DNA of 64,000 bases from Chitinophaga nivalis. GTDB taxonomy: Bacteria > Bacteroidota > Bacteroidia > Chitinophagales > Chitinophagaceae. Where the stretch lies: assembly GCF_025989125.1 (NCBI RefSeq), contig NZ_JAPDNR010000001.1, forward strand, positions 7,366,087 to 7,430,086. The letters are read 5' to 3'. A program made the translations under genes and the position numbers. Below are positions 54,070 to 61,264 of the stretch, piece after piece (within the stretch, counting starts at the first letter, position 1; each line of letters opens with the position of its first letter). Below the pieces are notes generated by a model. The model did no database searches. It was not told the origin of the DNA and saw nothing but the letters and a program-made list of their open reading frames with translations.

Positions 54070-54342
54070 TCAATCATCTTCACAACGCCCCTGCTTCCAT
54101 AACCGGTAAGCATCCCGCATACAATGTCCACAAGGCCGGTATCCGGCAGATAACGCCTCCTGCTGATCCCGAAAAAAAACCCGGTTTTCCATTTTCATCC
54201 TTTTACCGGAATTGCAGGATAACAAACCATATATTTTTAGCGGACGATTTCCGCCTAAAGAAATCTGGCCTGATACAATAGCTTCCTGAATGCGCCTGCT
54301 ACGTTGCCAGTCAGTACGCCCTAATGTTATATGTCTGATCAT
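54070..54342 (-). CDS. Ada-type metal-binding domain protein (small, stand-alone)
   Basis: About 90 residues from the ATG at 54342 (MIRHITLG). The body matches the N-terminal zinc domain of Ada, which in E. coli Ada takes methyl groups from DNA methylphosphotriesters: KIYGLLSC, then SGKRMKMENRVFF, then AGYRPCGHC. Three of the four Ada cysteines are present; the second, normally four residues after the first, is Lys, as I recall for this small-protein family. No DNA-binding or methyltransferase domain follows. An upstream ATG pair (54366/54369) would overlap the oxygenase gene; I prefer 54342 because the family begins at the equivalent Met, and it leaves a 10-base gap. Cotranscribed with the oxygenase; function unproven. 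Confidence 0.75.
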   Translation of the reverse strand: MIRHITLGRTDWQRSRRIQEAIVSGQISLGGNRPLKIYGLLSCNSGKRMKMENRVFFRDQQEALSAGYRPCGHCMRDAYRLWKQGRCEDD

Positions 54343-54352
54343 CCGTAGATTG

Positions 54353-55066
54353 TCAACTGAGGGCATCATGAAAAATAATTCCCAGCGTATGGCGATGACC
54401 ACTATGCAATGGACTTACCCCATGTTTCATATTCACCCGGTAGTAACGTCCCGTTCCTTTCACCGGCCGGAAATTGGTGGTAAATATCAGCATATCGCCC
54501 CGCCGGGGTTGCAACACATTAGCTTTGGACTGCGCCCGGGGAATTTGTTCCGTCAGCACAAATTCTCCACCCGTATAATCTTCTCCCGGTTCATTGAGAA
54601 AAAGCACCAATTGCAACGGGAAATAAATATCTCCGTACAAATCCTGGTGTAACGTATTAAAACCGCCCTTTCCATATTTCAGGATAAGCACCGTAGGATG
54701 TGTTTGTTTATGCGCATGGCAAAGGTCCTTTAAGGCTTCATGGGTGTCCGGAAAACGGGTTGGTATATTTAATACTTCCATCCATTTATTCGCCACTTCC
54801 ATCAAATGAGGATACACCGTCTGACGAATGTCGGTGATCAGCTCAGGCAAGGGATAACGAAAATATTTATACTCTCCGGCGCCAAACCGATAACGTTCCA
54901 TCTTAATCGTTTTCCGATAGGTATTATCTGCCTCATAAGCAGCGATGAGCGTTTGGCACTCTTCCGCTGTTAATACCTGTGGCAACAGGGCAAATCCCTG
55001 TTCGTGCATAGCGGAGGTTACATCTCCCCAGTTCCTGGCAGCCAGGCGTTCGGTTACATTTTTCAT
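54353..55066 (-). CDS. 2OG-Fe(II) oxygenase, prolyl-4-hydroxylase-like fold
   Basis: A 237-residue dioxygenase expected to use Fe(II), O2 and 2-oxoglutarate. Ligands can be seen: His140-x-Asp142 in LHQDLYGD, distal His215 in MKHGVS, and the 2-oxoglutarate Arg225 in GHRHTLGIIFHDA. The open frame extends to 55156, but I chose the ATG at 55066 because a good promoter (55127-55157) lies within that extension and the first 30 residues look non-conserved. An Ada-type protein follows within 10 bases. That pairing, known to me from other genomes, hints at a role in alkylation damage, but the substrate could be protein or nucleic acid. It is read away from the NRPS operon by a terminator and is probably not a tailoring enzyme, although a hydroxylating role cannot be excluded. 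Confidence 0.85.
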   Translation of the reverse strand: MKNVTERLAARNWGDVTSAMHEQGFALLPQVLTAEECQTLIAAYEADNTYRKTIKMERYRFGAGEYKYFRYPLPELITDIRQTVYPHLMEVANKWMEVLNIPTRFPDTHEALKDLCHAHKQTHPTVLILKYGKGGFNTLHQDLYGDIYFPLQLVLFLNEPGEDYTGGEFVLTEQIPRAQSKANVLQPRRGDMLIFTTNFRPVKGTGRYYRVNMKHGVSPLHSGHRHTLGIIFHDALS

Positions 55067-55126
55067 CACATGCTGTTTAAAGTTCCTGCATCTTTTGTAG
55101 TGGCAGAATGAGTCACTATTATATAG

Positions 55127-55157
55127 CAAAGGTACCCCGGCTGTACCGCGCAGCAAC
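55127..55157 (-). promoter_or_regulatory. Bacteroidota-type promoter of the 2OG oxygenase operon
   Basis: Minus-strand TACCTTTG (55127-55134) matches the -7 consensus TAnnTTTG exactly. GTTG (55154-55157) stands as the -33 element 19 bases upstream. Transcription would begin near 55120, giving a leader of about 50 bases before the ATG at 55066. Confidence 0.6.
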
Positions 55158-55258
55158 CCGGTTCTTGCTGAATTGGCAGCTGTTCCGGTACCACTTTCTA
55201 AAAACAGGAAACGAATGTCTGTAAGACACCCGTTTTACACTGGTACTATCAACACATT

Positions 55259-55399
55259 TTATTTCCAGGCCATAAATCCTTCATAGGCGAAGTAGTACAA
55301 TGCCACGTAAAAACTATATTTCAATACTTTTTGGATGATCCTGCAGGTACCGGAAATATAAGAACGGTACCTCCATGTGTTGCTGGTCGTCTTTTCCAT
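55259..55399 (-). CDS. Possible 46-residue membrane-associated peptide
   Basis: A short open frame from ATG (55399) to TAA, 46 bases downstream of the SRPBCC gene. The product has a basic N-terminal half and an aromatic, hydrophobic stretch (VLKYSFYVALYYFAYEGF) that could span or lie on a membrane. I do not recognise it. Support is only its length, start and composition, so it may be chance. Confidence 0.3.
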   Translation of the reverse strand: MEKTTSNTWRYRSYISGTCRIIQKVLKYSFYVALYYFAYEGFMAWK

Positions 55400-55445
55400 T
55401 TGACATACTATTAAAACATGATTAAAAATGATCGTTGCAATGATT

Positions 55446-55970
55446 TTATTTTTCTGCTTCTTTTTTCAACTGTTGCAGCCAGCTGTGAAGCTTTTTTTCA
55501 AGTACTGACTGAAATTTCTTTGGCAGCAGTTCCACCAGCCACCCTTCCATACTTTCTTCCACAGTCACTTCTGTATAACCACCTTTCGGGGTAAAAGTCC
55601 AGTTATGAATGGCAAAGGCCCCGAAAGCGGTTCCGGACCAGCCAATCTGATGGTAGGGCTTTGCCGTGTGGAGTGTTGAATGAATATTGAGTCCTCCCGT
55701 TTTCCAATCAAATGTAGTTCCCTGTTGAAATGCACCGTTTAATTTCACATCCTGTATATCTGTATTCCATACTGACCAATGGTCTACATCACTCATAATG
55801 GCCCATATCTTTTCAGGATCGGCCTGTATATTTATCTTTAACCGGGTTTTCGCCGGCGCATTTTCATGTATAGTTACAGATGGTTGATAGCTACTGGATA
55901 ATTCCAATACTCCTGCCATCAATGCCAGTAATACGATGAACAAACCGGCACCTAATAATATTTTTTTCAT
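55446..55970 (-). CDS. Membrane-anchored SRPBCC (polyketide cyclase/dehydrase-like) protein
   Basis: A 174-residue protein with an N-terminal membrane segment (about residues 4-22, ILLGAGLFIVLLALMAGVL) followed by one START/SRPBCC domain. Typical signs are the opening INIQADPEKIWAIMSDVDHW and the later TEVTVEESMEGW; the fold forms a cavity for hydrophobic ligands. It ends in a charged helix rich in Lys. The anchor would place the domain outside the inner membrane if the N terminus is inside. No enzymatic residue can be assigned. Single gene, apart from the possible small peptide downstream. Despite the family name, nothing ties it to the NRPS cluster. Confidence 0.8.
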   Translation of the reverse strand: MKKILLGAGLFIVLLALMAGVLELSSSYQPSVTIHENAPAKTRLKINIQADPEKIWAIMSDVDHWSVWNTDIQDVKLNGAFQQGTTFDWKTGGLNIHSTLHTAKPYHQIGWSGTAFGAFAIHNWTFTPKGGYTEVTVEESMEGWLVELLPKKFQSVLEKKLHSWLQQLKKEAEK

Positions 55971-56242
55971 TTCCTGGGTTTTAAGGTGAATAAGCTGATG
56001 GTATCTATGAAGCTACCTCTATCCTGCTTCATGATGTAAAAGTAGCATCCGGTGGGCCATCCGCATTGTAAGAAAACGAAGCAAACGTACTGACCGCTAT
56101 ACGCCACAGGAAGAGGGCGTAAACGTTAAAAGAGGAAAACATTGGCGGCGGCGAAAAGGGGAAATAATACATTACCTGCGCTCCTCCGGCCTTACAACCA
56201 GAGCAGCAACGGGTATTTACCAGCGGGGAGAGGGGAATAGCA

Positions 56243-56695
56243 TCAGGGGCGATAGATCATATCATACATATCATATCCTTTTGCCCAGTAGTCTTTCGTA
56301 ATTTCCTGCAGTACAAAACCGTTCTTTTCATAGAACCCGTAAGCCAGCTGAGAAGTTCTCACCCGAATGGTTTTGATACCAGCCACAGCTTTCAGCTTTT
56401 CGATCCGATACTGCAACAACCTGCTGCCGATTCCTTTTCCCTGAAAATCAGGATGGAGGAAGTCCCAGCTGATTTTGCCGGTCTGATTGTTATCTGTCAG
56501 GTTAATACCACCCGCGCCAATAATCTGATAATGCCGTGTGACCACAAAATATTGTTCTGCCTCATGATCCAGGTAATGAATAAGGTCTTCTTCTTCTTCC
56601 GGAGAAAAAAAACGAGGAGTGTTTAATTGTAGTAAGGTGAGTACATCAAATTTATCGGTTGCCGTATATGGTCTGATTTCGATGTCGGTATTCAT
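56243..56695 (-). CDS. GNAT-family N-acetyltransferase
   Basis: A 150-residue single-domain acetyltransferase. The acetyl-CoA loop reads QGKGIGSRLL (about residues 90-99), preceded by the strand IGAGGINL and followed by the family's C-terminal GFYEKNGFVLQ. The length is normal for the family. The acceptor is unknown: GNAT enzymes act on amino acids, peptides, antibiotics or protein N termini. It stands alone, with 96 bases to the LytTR gene upstream and 272 bases to the SRPBCC gene. A self-protection role toward the Dap-rich peptide is conceivable but has no sequence support. Confidence 0.85.
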   Translation of the reverse strand: MNTDIEIRPYTATDKFDVLTLLQLNTPRFFSPEEEEDLIHYLDHEAEQYFVVTRHYQIIGAGGINLTDNNQTGKISWDFLHPDFQGKGIGSRLLQYRIEKLKAVAGIKTIRVRTSQLAYGFYEKNGFVLQEITKDYWAKGYDMYDMIYRP

Positions 56696-56791
56696 AACCT
56701 GAAAATTAATTAGTACTTGCTGTTCCGGTAGACAGCTGCAGTATAAATGTACTATTTTATACGGACGTAACGGTTATCCGGCCATAATAAA

Positions 56792-57523
56792 TCAACCCAG
56801 CCGTTTACTACTGACCAGCTGAGCACTGATCCTTTCCATTAAAGGCTGGCGGTAGCTGGCCCCAATGGCAACGGTCATCCCGTTTTCAAGCAGCACAAGA
56901 TTGCCTTTTACCACCTTGATTTTTTCTATATTCACGATAAAGGATTTATGCACCCGGATAAATGCCCGGGGATATAGCTGTGATTCCATTTCCTTCATCG
57001 TGAAATAGATCAGGTGTGATTCCTCCCACAGCTGCACCTTGAGATAGTTGGCGCGGGCTTCAATATAAACAATGTCATCGTATACAATTTTTATCATGTT
57101 CCCTTTTACTTCGCTTTGTGAAAAAAAATACTTGTCTGTCATGCCCCGTCCTGTTAATAAAGACTTCACGATAGCCCGTTCTTTTACTTTATGAATCGCT
57201 TTCAGAAATCTTTCATAAGTAAACGGCAGCAGCAGATAATCCAGGGCATTTTCATCAAAGGCATCCACCGCATACTCGCGATGTGCTGAAATAAAGACAA
57301 TATTGGTATGAATAGTGGCAAAAGCAGCAACAGCTGTAGTTAATGCTTCATCTATATCCAGCAAGATAATATCCGGAGCAACCGGGCGATTTTCCATCAC
57401 CGCTGTAGCGTCCTGTAAACAGGTAACCATGTGATACAGGGTAAGCCCGGCTGTTTGCTTTGTATAGGCGCACAATAATCTGATAACAGCTTCGCTGTTA
57501 CTGATGATTAAACAAGTAAACAT
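56792..57523 (-). CDS. LytTR-domain transcription regulator with degenerate receiver domain
   Basis: A 243-residue protein from the ATG at 57523; the longer frame to 57556 adds 11 unconserved residues. Residues 1-115 form a receiver-like domain that keeps Asp56 (DIILLD) and Ser79 but lacks the usual DD pair near residue 8 (SNSE instead) and has Leu99 where the conserved Lys of the KPF motif should be. Residues about 135-235 are a LytTR DNA-binding domain (DDIVYIEARANYLKV, FIRVHKSFIVN). Without the Mg ligands and Lys, normal phosphorylation switching is doubtful, so it may be controlled otherwise. No kinase gene adjoins it. Compare the canonical regulator at 60509-61234, which keeps all these residues. 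Confidence 0.87.
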   Translation of the reverse strand: MFTCLIISNSEAVIRLLCAYTKQTAGLTLYHMVTCLQDATAVMENRPVAPDIILLDIDEALTTAVAAFATIHTNIVFISAHREYAVDAFDENALDYLLLPFTYERFLKAIHKVKERAIVKSLLTGRGMTDKYFFSQSEVKGNMIKIVYDDIVYIEARANYLKVQLWEESHLIYFTMKEMESQLYPRAFIRVHKSFIVNIEKIKVVKGNLVLLENGMTVAIGASYRQPLMERISAQLVSSKRLG

Positions 57524-58064
57524 GATGATAGGGGATTTAATACTACCTGCTGCCACCTGAAAGTATATATAAAGAAAAAGCGCATTCAGTCAGGCGATAC
57601 AACCGATAGGTGGCAACTAATAAAGTGGAATGGTTATGGATAAGGGTTAAGGAAAACAAGACCGGGCATAACAAAAAAGATTAGGGCTTTAAATGGCTAT
57701 ACGAATATACCGAATATCACTTTATATCTATCAAATAAGCAGGTTGATGTAATGCCCCCTCTCTATTCCGGCGATCTTTTATAATATGCATCAGATACCG
57801 GTGAACAGCAGACAGCCACAGTTACGGAATAATACGCAGGTTAGCACCAGCATAGCTTTGGGGCAAGGTATCCTGTCTTGCAGACACCTGTTATTGCAAG
57901 CATCGATCATTGCTATCCACTGTCTGCCTGCCGATACGTAATACGGGGAAAAAAATTGATTTGTTAACACGACCTATTTATCATGATTTGAGTTGATTAA
58001 CCCACTGCTGTATCACGGCACAACATTACTATCCTATTGTTTTCTTTTCACCAAAATATAAACT
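57524..58064. other. Divergent intergenic region, no gene seen
   Basis: 541 bases between the minus-strand LytTR gene and the plus-strand T9SS gene, so it should hold both promoters. No coding frame is credible. A weak plus-strand candidate (TTTG at 57960-57963, ATGATTTG at 57983-57990, 19 bases apart) matches only half of the -7 consensus. Confidence 0.5.
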
Positions 58065-59084
58065 ATGACATCCAAATCTATGCGCACAGGCACTTTATTG
58101 CTGCCATTATTCCTTTGTTGTTTTATTAACGCCCGTTCCCAATCCTGGCTCACGACCGGTAATGCTCCGGGCAGCAGCGAATTTATTGGTACCACCAATG
58201 CCCAGGACTTCCGGATACGTACCAACAATATCCAACGGCTGACCATTGCCAACAGTTCCGGCTTTGTGGGCATCGGTACCACTACCCCCCGCGCGCCATT
58301 GGAAGTATTCGGTAGTATCCGGTTACATGCTATCGGCGCTAACACGCTGCAGGTATCAGAAGTATTACTGGAAACCGTTCCTGCCTTAAATGCCGGTGGC
58401 AAGTACAGTATCGTGAATGTTAACAACAACAAAAAGTGGGAAATCATCCAGGGCTACAATTGTGGTACTGTTAGTGATGACCTGAACTTTATTTATTATC
58501 CCAACACCACCACTTCCTGCCTGGACTTTAGCAACCCATTGACATTGGCCGGTGACAAGGTAGGTATCAACAAAACCGCTGCGCCTACAGCCAACTTCCA
58601 TGTAAATGGGTCGGTGCGTTTTGAAAACCTGCCCAGCGGTGCCGGTACCGCATTGGTCATTGATGCCAATGGTAATATCCGCAGATCTTCCACTCCCCTG
58701 AGCCGGGAATCAGCGGATGCCACACAGCAGGAAATATTACAGCTGAAAGAAGAGATCAATACCCTGAAACAACTGATAAATCAGTTACAGACCAAGGTGA
58801 ATAGTACGGCATTCAAAAGCAGCAAAGCAGTGCTTTTCCCCAACTATCCCAACCCCTACACCAACACCACCAGTATTGCCTATTATCTGCCGGAGAAAGT
58901 GAAAAATGCGAAAATCATGATCTATGACAATACCGGTAAAATCATCAGTACGGCTGTACTCACGGGTCGCGGACAGCAACAGTTAACAGTGCAAAACAGC
59001 TTTACACCAGGCATCTATTATTATTCCCTGATAGTAGATGGCAATAAAGTAGACACCAAGAAAATGGTGCTGACGAAAGGTTAA
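58065..59084 (+). CDS. Secreted protein with T9SS type A sorting domain
   Basis: A 339-residue exported protein and the only plus-strand gene I accept. Residues 1-25 are a signal peptide (hydrophobic TLLLPLFLCCF, cut near ARS-QS). Residues about 35-90 hold repeat-like motifs (DFRIRTNNIQRLTI, FVGIGTTTP) familiar from Bacteroidota surface and tail-fibre-like proteins. A heptad-like stretch follows at about 222-245 (EILQLKEEINTLKQLINQLQ), which would form a coiled coil, probably trimeric or dimeric. The last 80 residues are the type IX secretion C-terminal domain (YPNPYTNTTSI, GIYYYSLIVDG, ending KKMVLTKG). It should be moved across the outer membrane and anchored or released. An ATG five codons on is a possible start. 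The binding target is unknown. Confidence 0.88.
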   Translation: MTSKSMRTGTLLLPLFLCCFINARSQSWLTTGNAPGSSEFIGTTNAQDFRIRTNNIQRLTIANSSGFVGIGTTTPRAPLEVFGSIRLHAIGANTLQVSEVLLETVPALNAGGKYSIVNVNNNKKWEIIQGYNCGTVSDDLNFIYYPNTTTSCLDFSNPLTLAGDKVGINKTAAPTANFHVNGSVRFENLPSGAGTALVIDANGNIRRSSTPLSRESADATQQEILQLKEEINTLKQLINQLQTKVNSTAFKSSKAVLFPNYPNPYTNTTSIAYYLPEKVKNAKIMIYDNTGKIISTAVLTGRGQQQLTVQNSFTPGIYYYSLIVDGNKVDTKKMVLTKG

Positions 59085-59106
59085 TAAGACTGGTATTTTT
59101 CATAAA

Positions 59107-59142
59107 AAACAGGCGGTATCCGTATAGGGATATCGCCTGTTT
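59107..59142. terminator. Bidirectional terminator between T9SS gene and LanC-like gene
   Basis: 15-base stem with one G-T pair (arms 59107-59121 and 59128-59142) and a 6-base loop. On the minus strand it is followed by a T run (from plus-strand AAAAAA), so it stops the LanC-like transcript; on the plus strand TTTCAT gives a weaker end for the T9SS gene. Confidence 0.8.
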
Positions 59143-59239
59143 CATAACCTGGTGGAGGACATGCCTGTTTACACGATTCCCCGGCGCCTCCACGGTAGCG
59201 GTATCCGCCGGTCCTTTCCCTATATGATGAGGGATTTGC

Positions 59240-60415
59240 TCATAACAAGAAAGCACGGCTCCAATGTAGTTCCTTTGCGGAAACGTAAGACAGCAATACC
59301 ATGGCAATGCCTGGTACGCCTTCCAGTACATCATTTTCCTTCCCATTATAGATATCGCATTCCATTTCTTCTTCCAGCAGCTGGATGGTTTTATCGATCC
59401 AGTACTCATAGCTTTCGTGGTAGGTAATATTGCCGCTTTCTTCATACAGGGCATGGCAGCATTGGGCAATGCCGGCGGCGCCGTGATAGAAATTGGCGGA
59501 AGTAACCAGGGTAGAAGCTACGTCCCGGCGCATCATTGTTTGCATACCAATGAGGTCTGCCAGTTCACATAAACTGGCATCCCGCAATAGTTTTGCGGCC
59601 CTGTATAACAGCAGCACCATGCTGATGTCACCGGCGCACCAGCCTAACATGTTGGGAGCAGATATACCATCTGCATCGCGGTCTATTATTACCGGAAAGA
59701 AAGAGTATTCACCGCGGGAGAAATCAATATCCATTTTATGTTTCAGGATAAACCGGATACCTTCTTCCACGGTGTTGCGGATCAGATTTTTATGGCCGGA
59801 CCTTTCATAAGCCTTTATCAGTACCAACAGAATCCCACATAATCCATGCGGGAGGCTGAGGTTAATTAATTGCCGCCCATTTGTTCTGGCGGGGGCATTC
59901 CTGAACCAACAACCCGAATCTTCCGTCACGGCGCTGTTGCACAATTTTTCTATCAGGATATCCAGGTATTCGTTTACTACGACAGAAGCATTGGCTTTTT
60001 CGGTAAAATAATGAATGATACCGGCAGCGCCATGTAGTAAGTCGGTGTTATCTTCTTCAATAAAATGTTCAGCGGAATAAAACAAAAAACGATCGAGTTT
60101 ATCAAACTCATTGTCTACCTCAAATTTCAGGAATCCGCGCTGACTCATAAAGTTAATAGCATAGCCCAATCCGGCCCCGCCATAACTTAATGCAGCGCCA
60201 TCCAGACCTGGTTTGACAGCGCTGATATTATTCAGCACCTCGTCCAGCATCACTTCAGTTCTTTGTCTGAGTCCCGGTGCAGCAGTTACAGTATAGAGAT
60301 GATAATAGTAAAAGAGCTGCCCTAACTTGCCTTCCAGAAAAGTATCATTGCTGCAGGAAAAACCTTCCAGCAGCTCATTGAGTATTTCCAGTTGTCTTTT
60401 AGCTAATTGTCGCAT
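59240..60415 (-). CDS. LanC-like protein, zinc site incomplete
   Basis: A 391-residue protein of the lanthionine synthetase C-like family (alpha/alpha toroid). Family motifs occur in order: LLHGAAG (Asp125 nearby), LPHGLCG (His190), GWCAGD (Cys260), FYHGAAG (His311) and a C-terminal VPGIAMVL. Nisin cyclase NisC holds zinc with two Cys and one His and uses WCYG and CHG motifs. Here Tyr310 replaces the second Cys and Ala261 replaces the Tyr after the first. Zinc binding and thioether formation by the usual mechanism are therefore doubtful. No lanthipeptide precursor or dehydratase gene is near. It has its own promoter upstream and a terminator downstream, so it seems to be a single-gene unit. 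It may act on another electrophile or bind peptides. Confidence 0.82.
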   Translation of the reverse strand: MRQLAKRQLEILNELLEGFSCSNDTFLEGKLGQLFYYYHLYTVTAAPGLRQRTEVMLDEVLNNISAVKPGLDGAALSYGGAGLGYAINFMSQRGFLKFEVDNEFDKLDRFLFYSAEHFIEEDNTDLLHGAAGIIHYFTEKANASVVVNEYLDILIEKLCNSAVTEDSGCWFRNAPARTNGRQLINLSLPHGLCGILLVLIKAYERSGHKNLIRNTVEEGIRFILKHKMDIDFSRGEYSFFPVIIDRDADGISAPNMLGWCAGDISMVLLLYRAAKLLRDASLCELADLIGMQTMMRRDVASTLVTSANFYHGAAGIAQCCHALYEESGNITYHESYEYWIDKTIQLLEEEMECDIYNGKENDVLEGVPGIAMVLLSYVSAKELHWSRAFLL

Positions 60416-60438
60416 TGCTTATATTAACTATTCTGCGA

Positions 60439-60468
60439 CAAAGTTAACGTCCGGCGTAGCGATGCAAT
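60439..60468 (-). promoter_or_regulatory. Bacteroidota-type promoter of the LanC-like gene
   Basis: Minus-strand TAACTTTG (60439-60446) matches TAnnTTTG exactly; ATTG (60465-60468) lies 18 bases upstream as the -33 element. Predicted start near 60432 gives a leader of about 17 bases. Confidence 0.6.
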
Positions 60469-60508
60469 AGTTTTATACACCAACCGGCATATTTCAGGGA
60501 CGAAAAAA

Positions 60509-61234
60509 TCACCCCATCAGTTTATGTTTCATGAGATCGAAAAACCCGCTCTTATAGGTCTCTCCCAGCAGGATTTCTGCTTTTACATTTTTGAGGACAA
60601 TCTGATTACCTTCTACAGCGGTAATTTTATTTACAGAAACAATATAGGATTTATGTACGCGGAAAAAATACTTTTTAGGCAACCGTTCTTCCAGGTCTTT
60701 CATGTTCAGCAGCGCCATGGTTTTCTGACCCGCATGATAGATCGCTACATAGTTTTTCATGCCTTCTATATATTCAATTTCTTTCAGGTTGATCTTTAAC
60801 ATCTTTCCCTTAAACTCCGTTTTTACAAAGATGTAGTCATCATCGATGGTTTCTTCCTGACGGGAGATCGTAACGGAAGTTGTAATCATATTCAACACCC
60901 GTTGTACCGCCCGGAAAAAGCGGGGCATAGGAATAGGTTTCAGGAGGTAATCCACCACTTCCAGGTCGAACCCTTCTGCAGCAAATTCACTATAAGCTGT
61001 AGTCATAATTACCTTTGATTTGCCCTGTATGGTTCGGGCAATATCCAAACCGGATATTTCCGGCATCTGTATGTCCAGGAATACCAGGTCTATCTTCTGC
61101 ATATTCAGGATCTGCATAGCTTCTATCGGGCTCGTAGTTGATTTAACGAGATGTAGGTAAGGCGTTTGGCTGATATAGTGCACCAACACATCTATGGCAT
61201 GTTGTTCGTCATCCACTACTAAACAATTGATCAT
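60509..61234 (-). CDS. LytTR-family response regulator
   Basis: A 241-residue regulator with a canonical receiver (VVDDE near residue 8, phospho-acceptor Asp in VFLDIQMP near residue 55, conserved Lys in YLLKP) followed by a LytTR DNA-binding domain (IEYIEGMKNYVAI, FFRVHKSYIVSV). Family members bind short imperfect direct repeats and activate nearby operons. The gene begins 30 bases after the stop of the histidine kinase gene, its likely partner. The next gene on the strand, 93 bases downstream, is LanC-like but has its own promoter. Targets cannot be read from the sequence. Confidence 0.93.
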   Translation of the reverse strand: MINCLVVDDEQHAIDVLVHYISQTPYLHLVKSTTSPIEAMQILNMQKIDLVFLDIQMPEISGLDIARTIQGKSKVIMTTAYSEFAAEGFDLEVVDYLLKPIPMPRFFRAVQRVLNMITTSVTISRQEETIDDDYIFVKTEFKGKMLKINLKEIEYIEGMKNYVAIYHAGQKTMALLNMKDLEERLPKKYFFRVHKSYIVSVNKITAVEGNQIVLKNVKAEILLGETYKSGFFDLMKHKLMG

Positions 61235-61264
61235 AGCTTCTGGGTTTAAAAAATTATCTGCAGG

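Noticed and set aside
54343..54402. Longer start for the Ada-type gene (54402 or 54366/54369)
   Set aside because: It would overlap the oxygenase gene and adds residues outside the conserved family; the ATG at 54342 fits the family start.
55067..55156. Longer start for the 2OG oxygenase
   Set aside because: A promoter matching the consensus lies inside this extension, so it is probably leader and promoter sequence.
57960..57990. Plus-strand promoter for the T9SS gene (TTTG, 19 bases, ATGATTTG)
   Set aside because: The -7 element lacks the TA of TAnnTTTG. The exact TAGCTTTG at 57853-57860 has no TTG at the right distance upstream. Neither is good enough to call.
58034..58759. Minus-strand open frames overlapping the T9SS gene
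   Set aside because: They are antisense to a gene with a signal peptide and sorting domain and show no recognisable features.
59240..60415. A lanthipeptide biosynthetic cluster around the LanC-like gene
   Set aside because: No precursor peptide rich in Cys/Ser/Thr and no dehydratase gene can be seen nearby, and the zinc site is incomplete.
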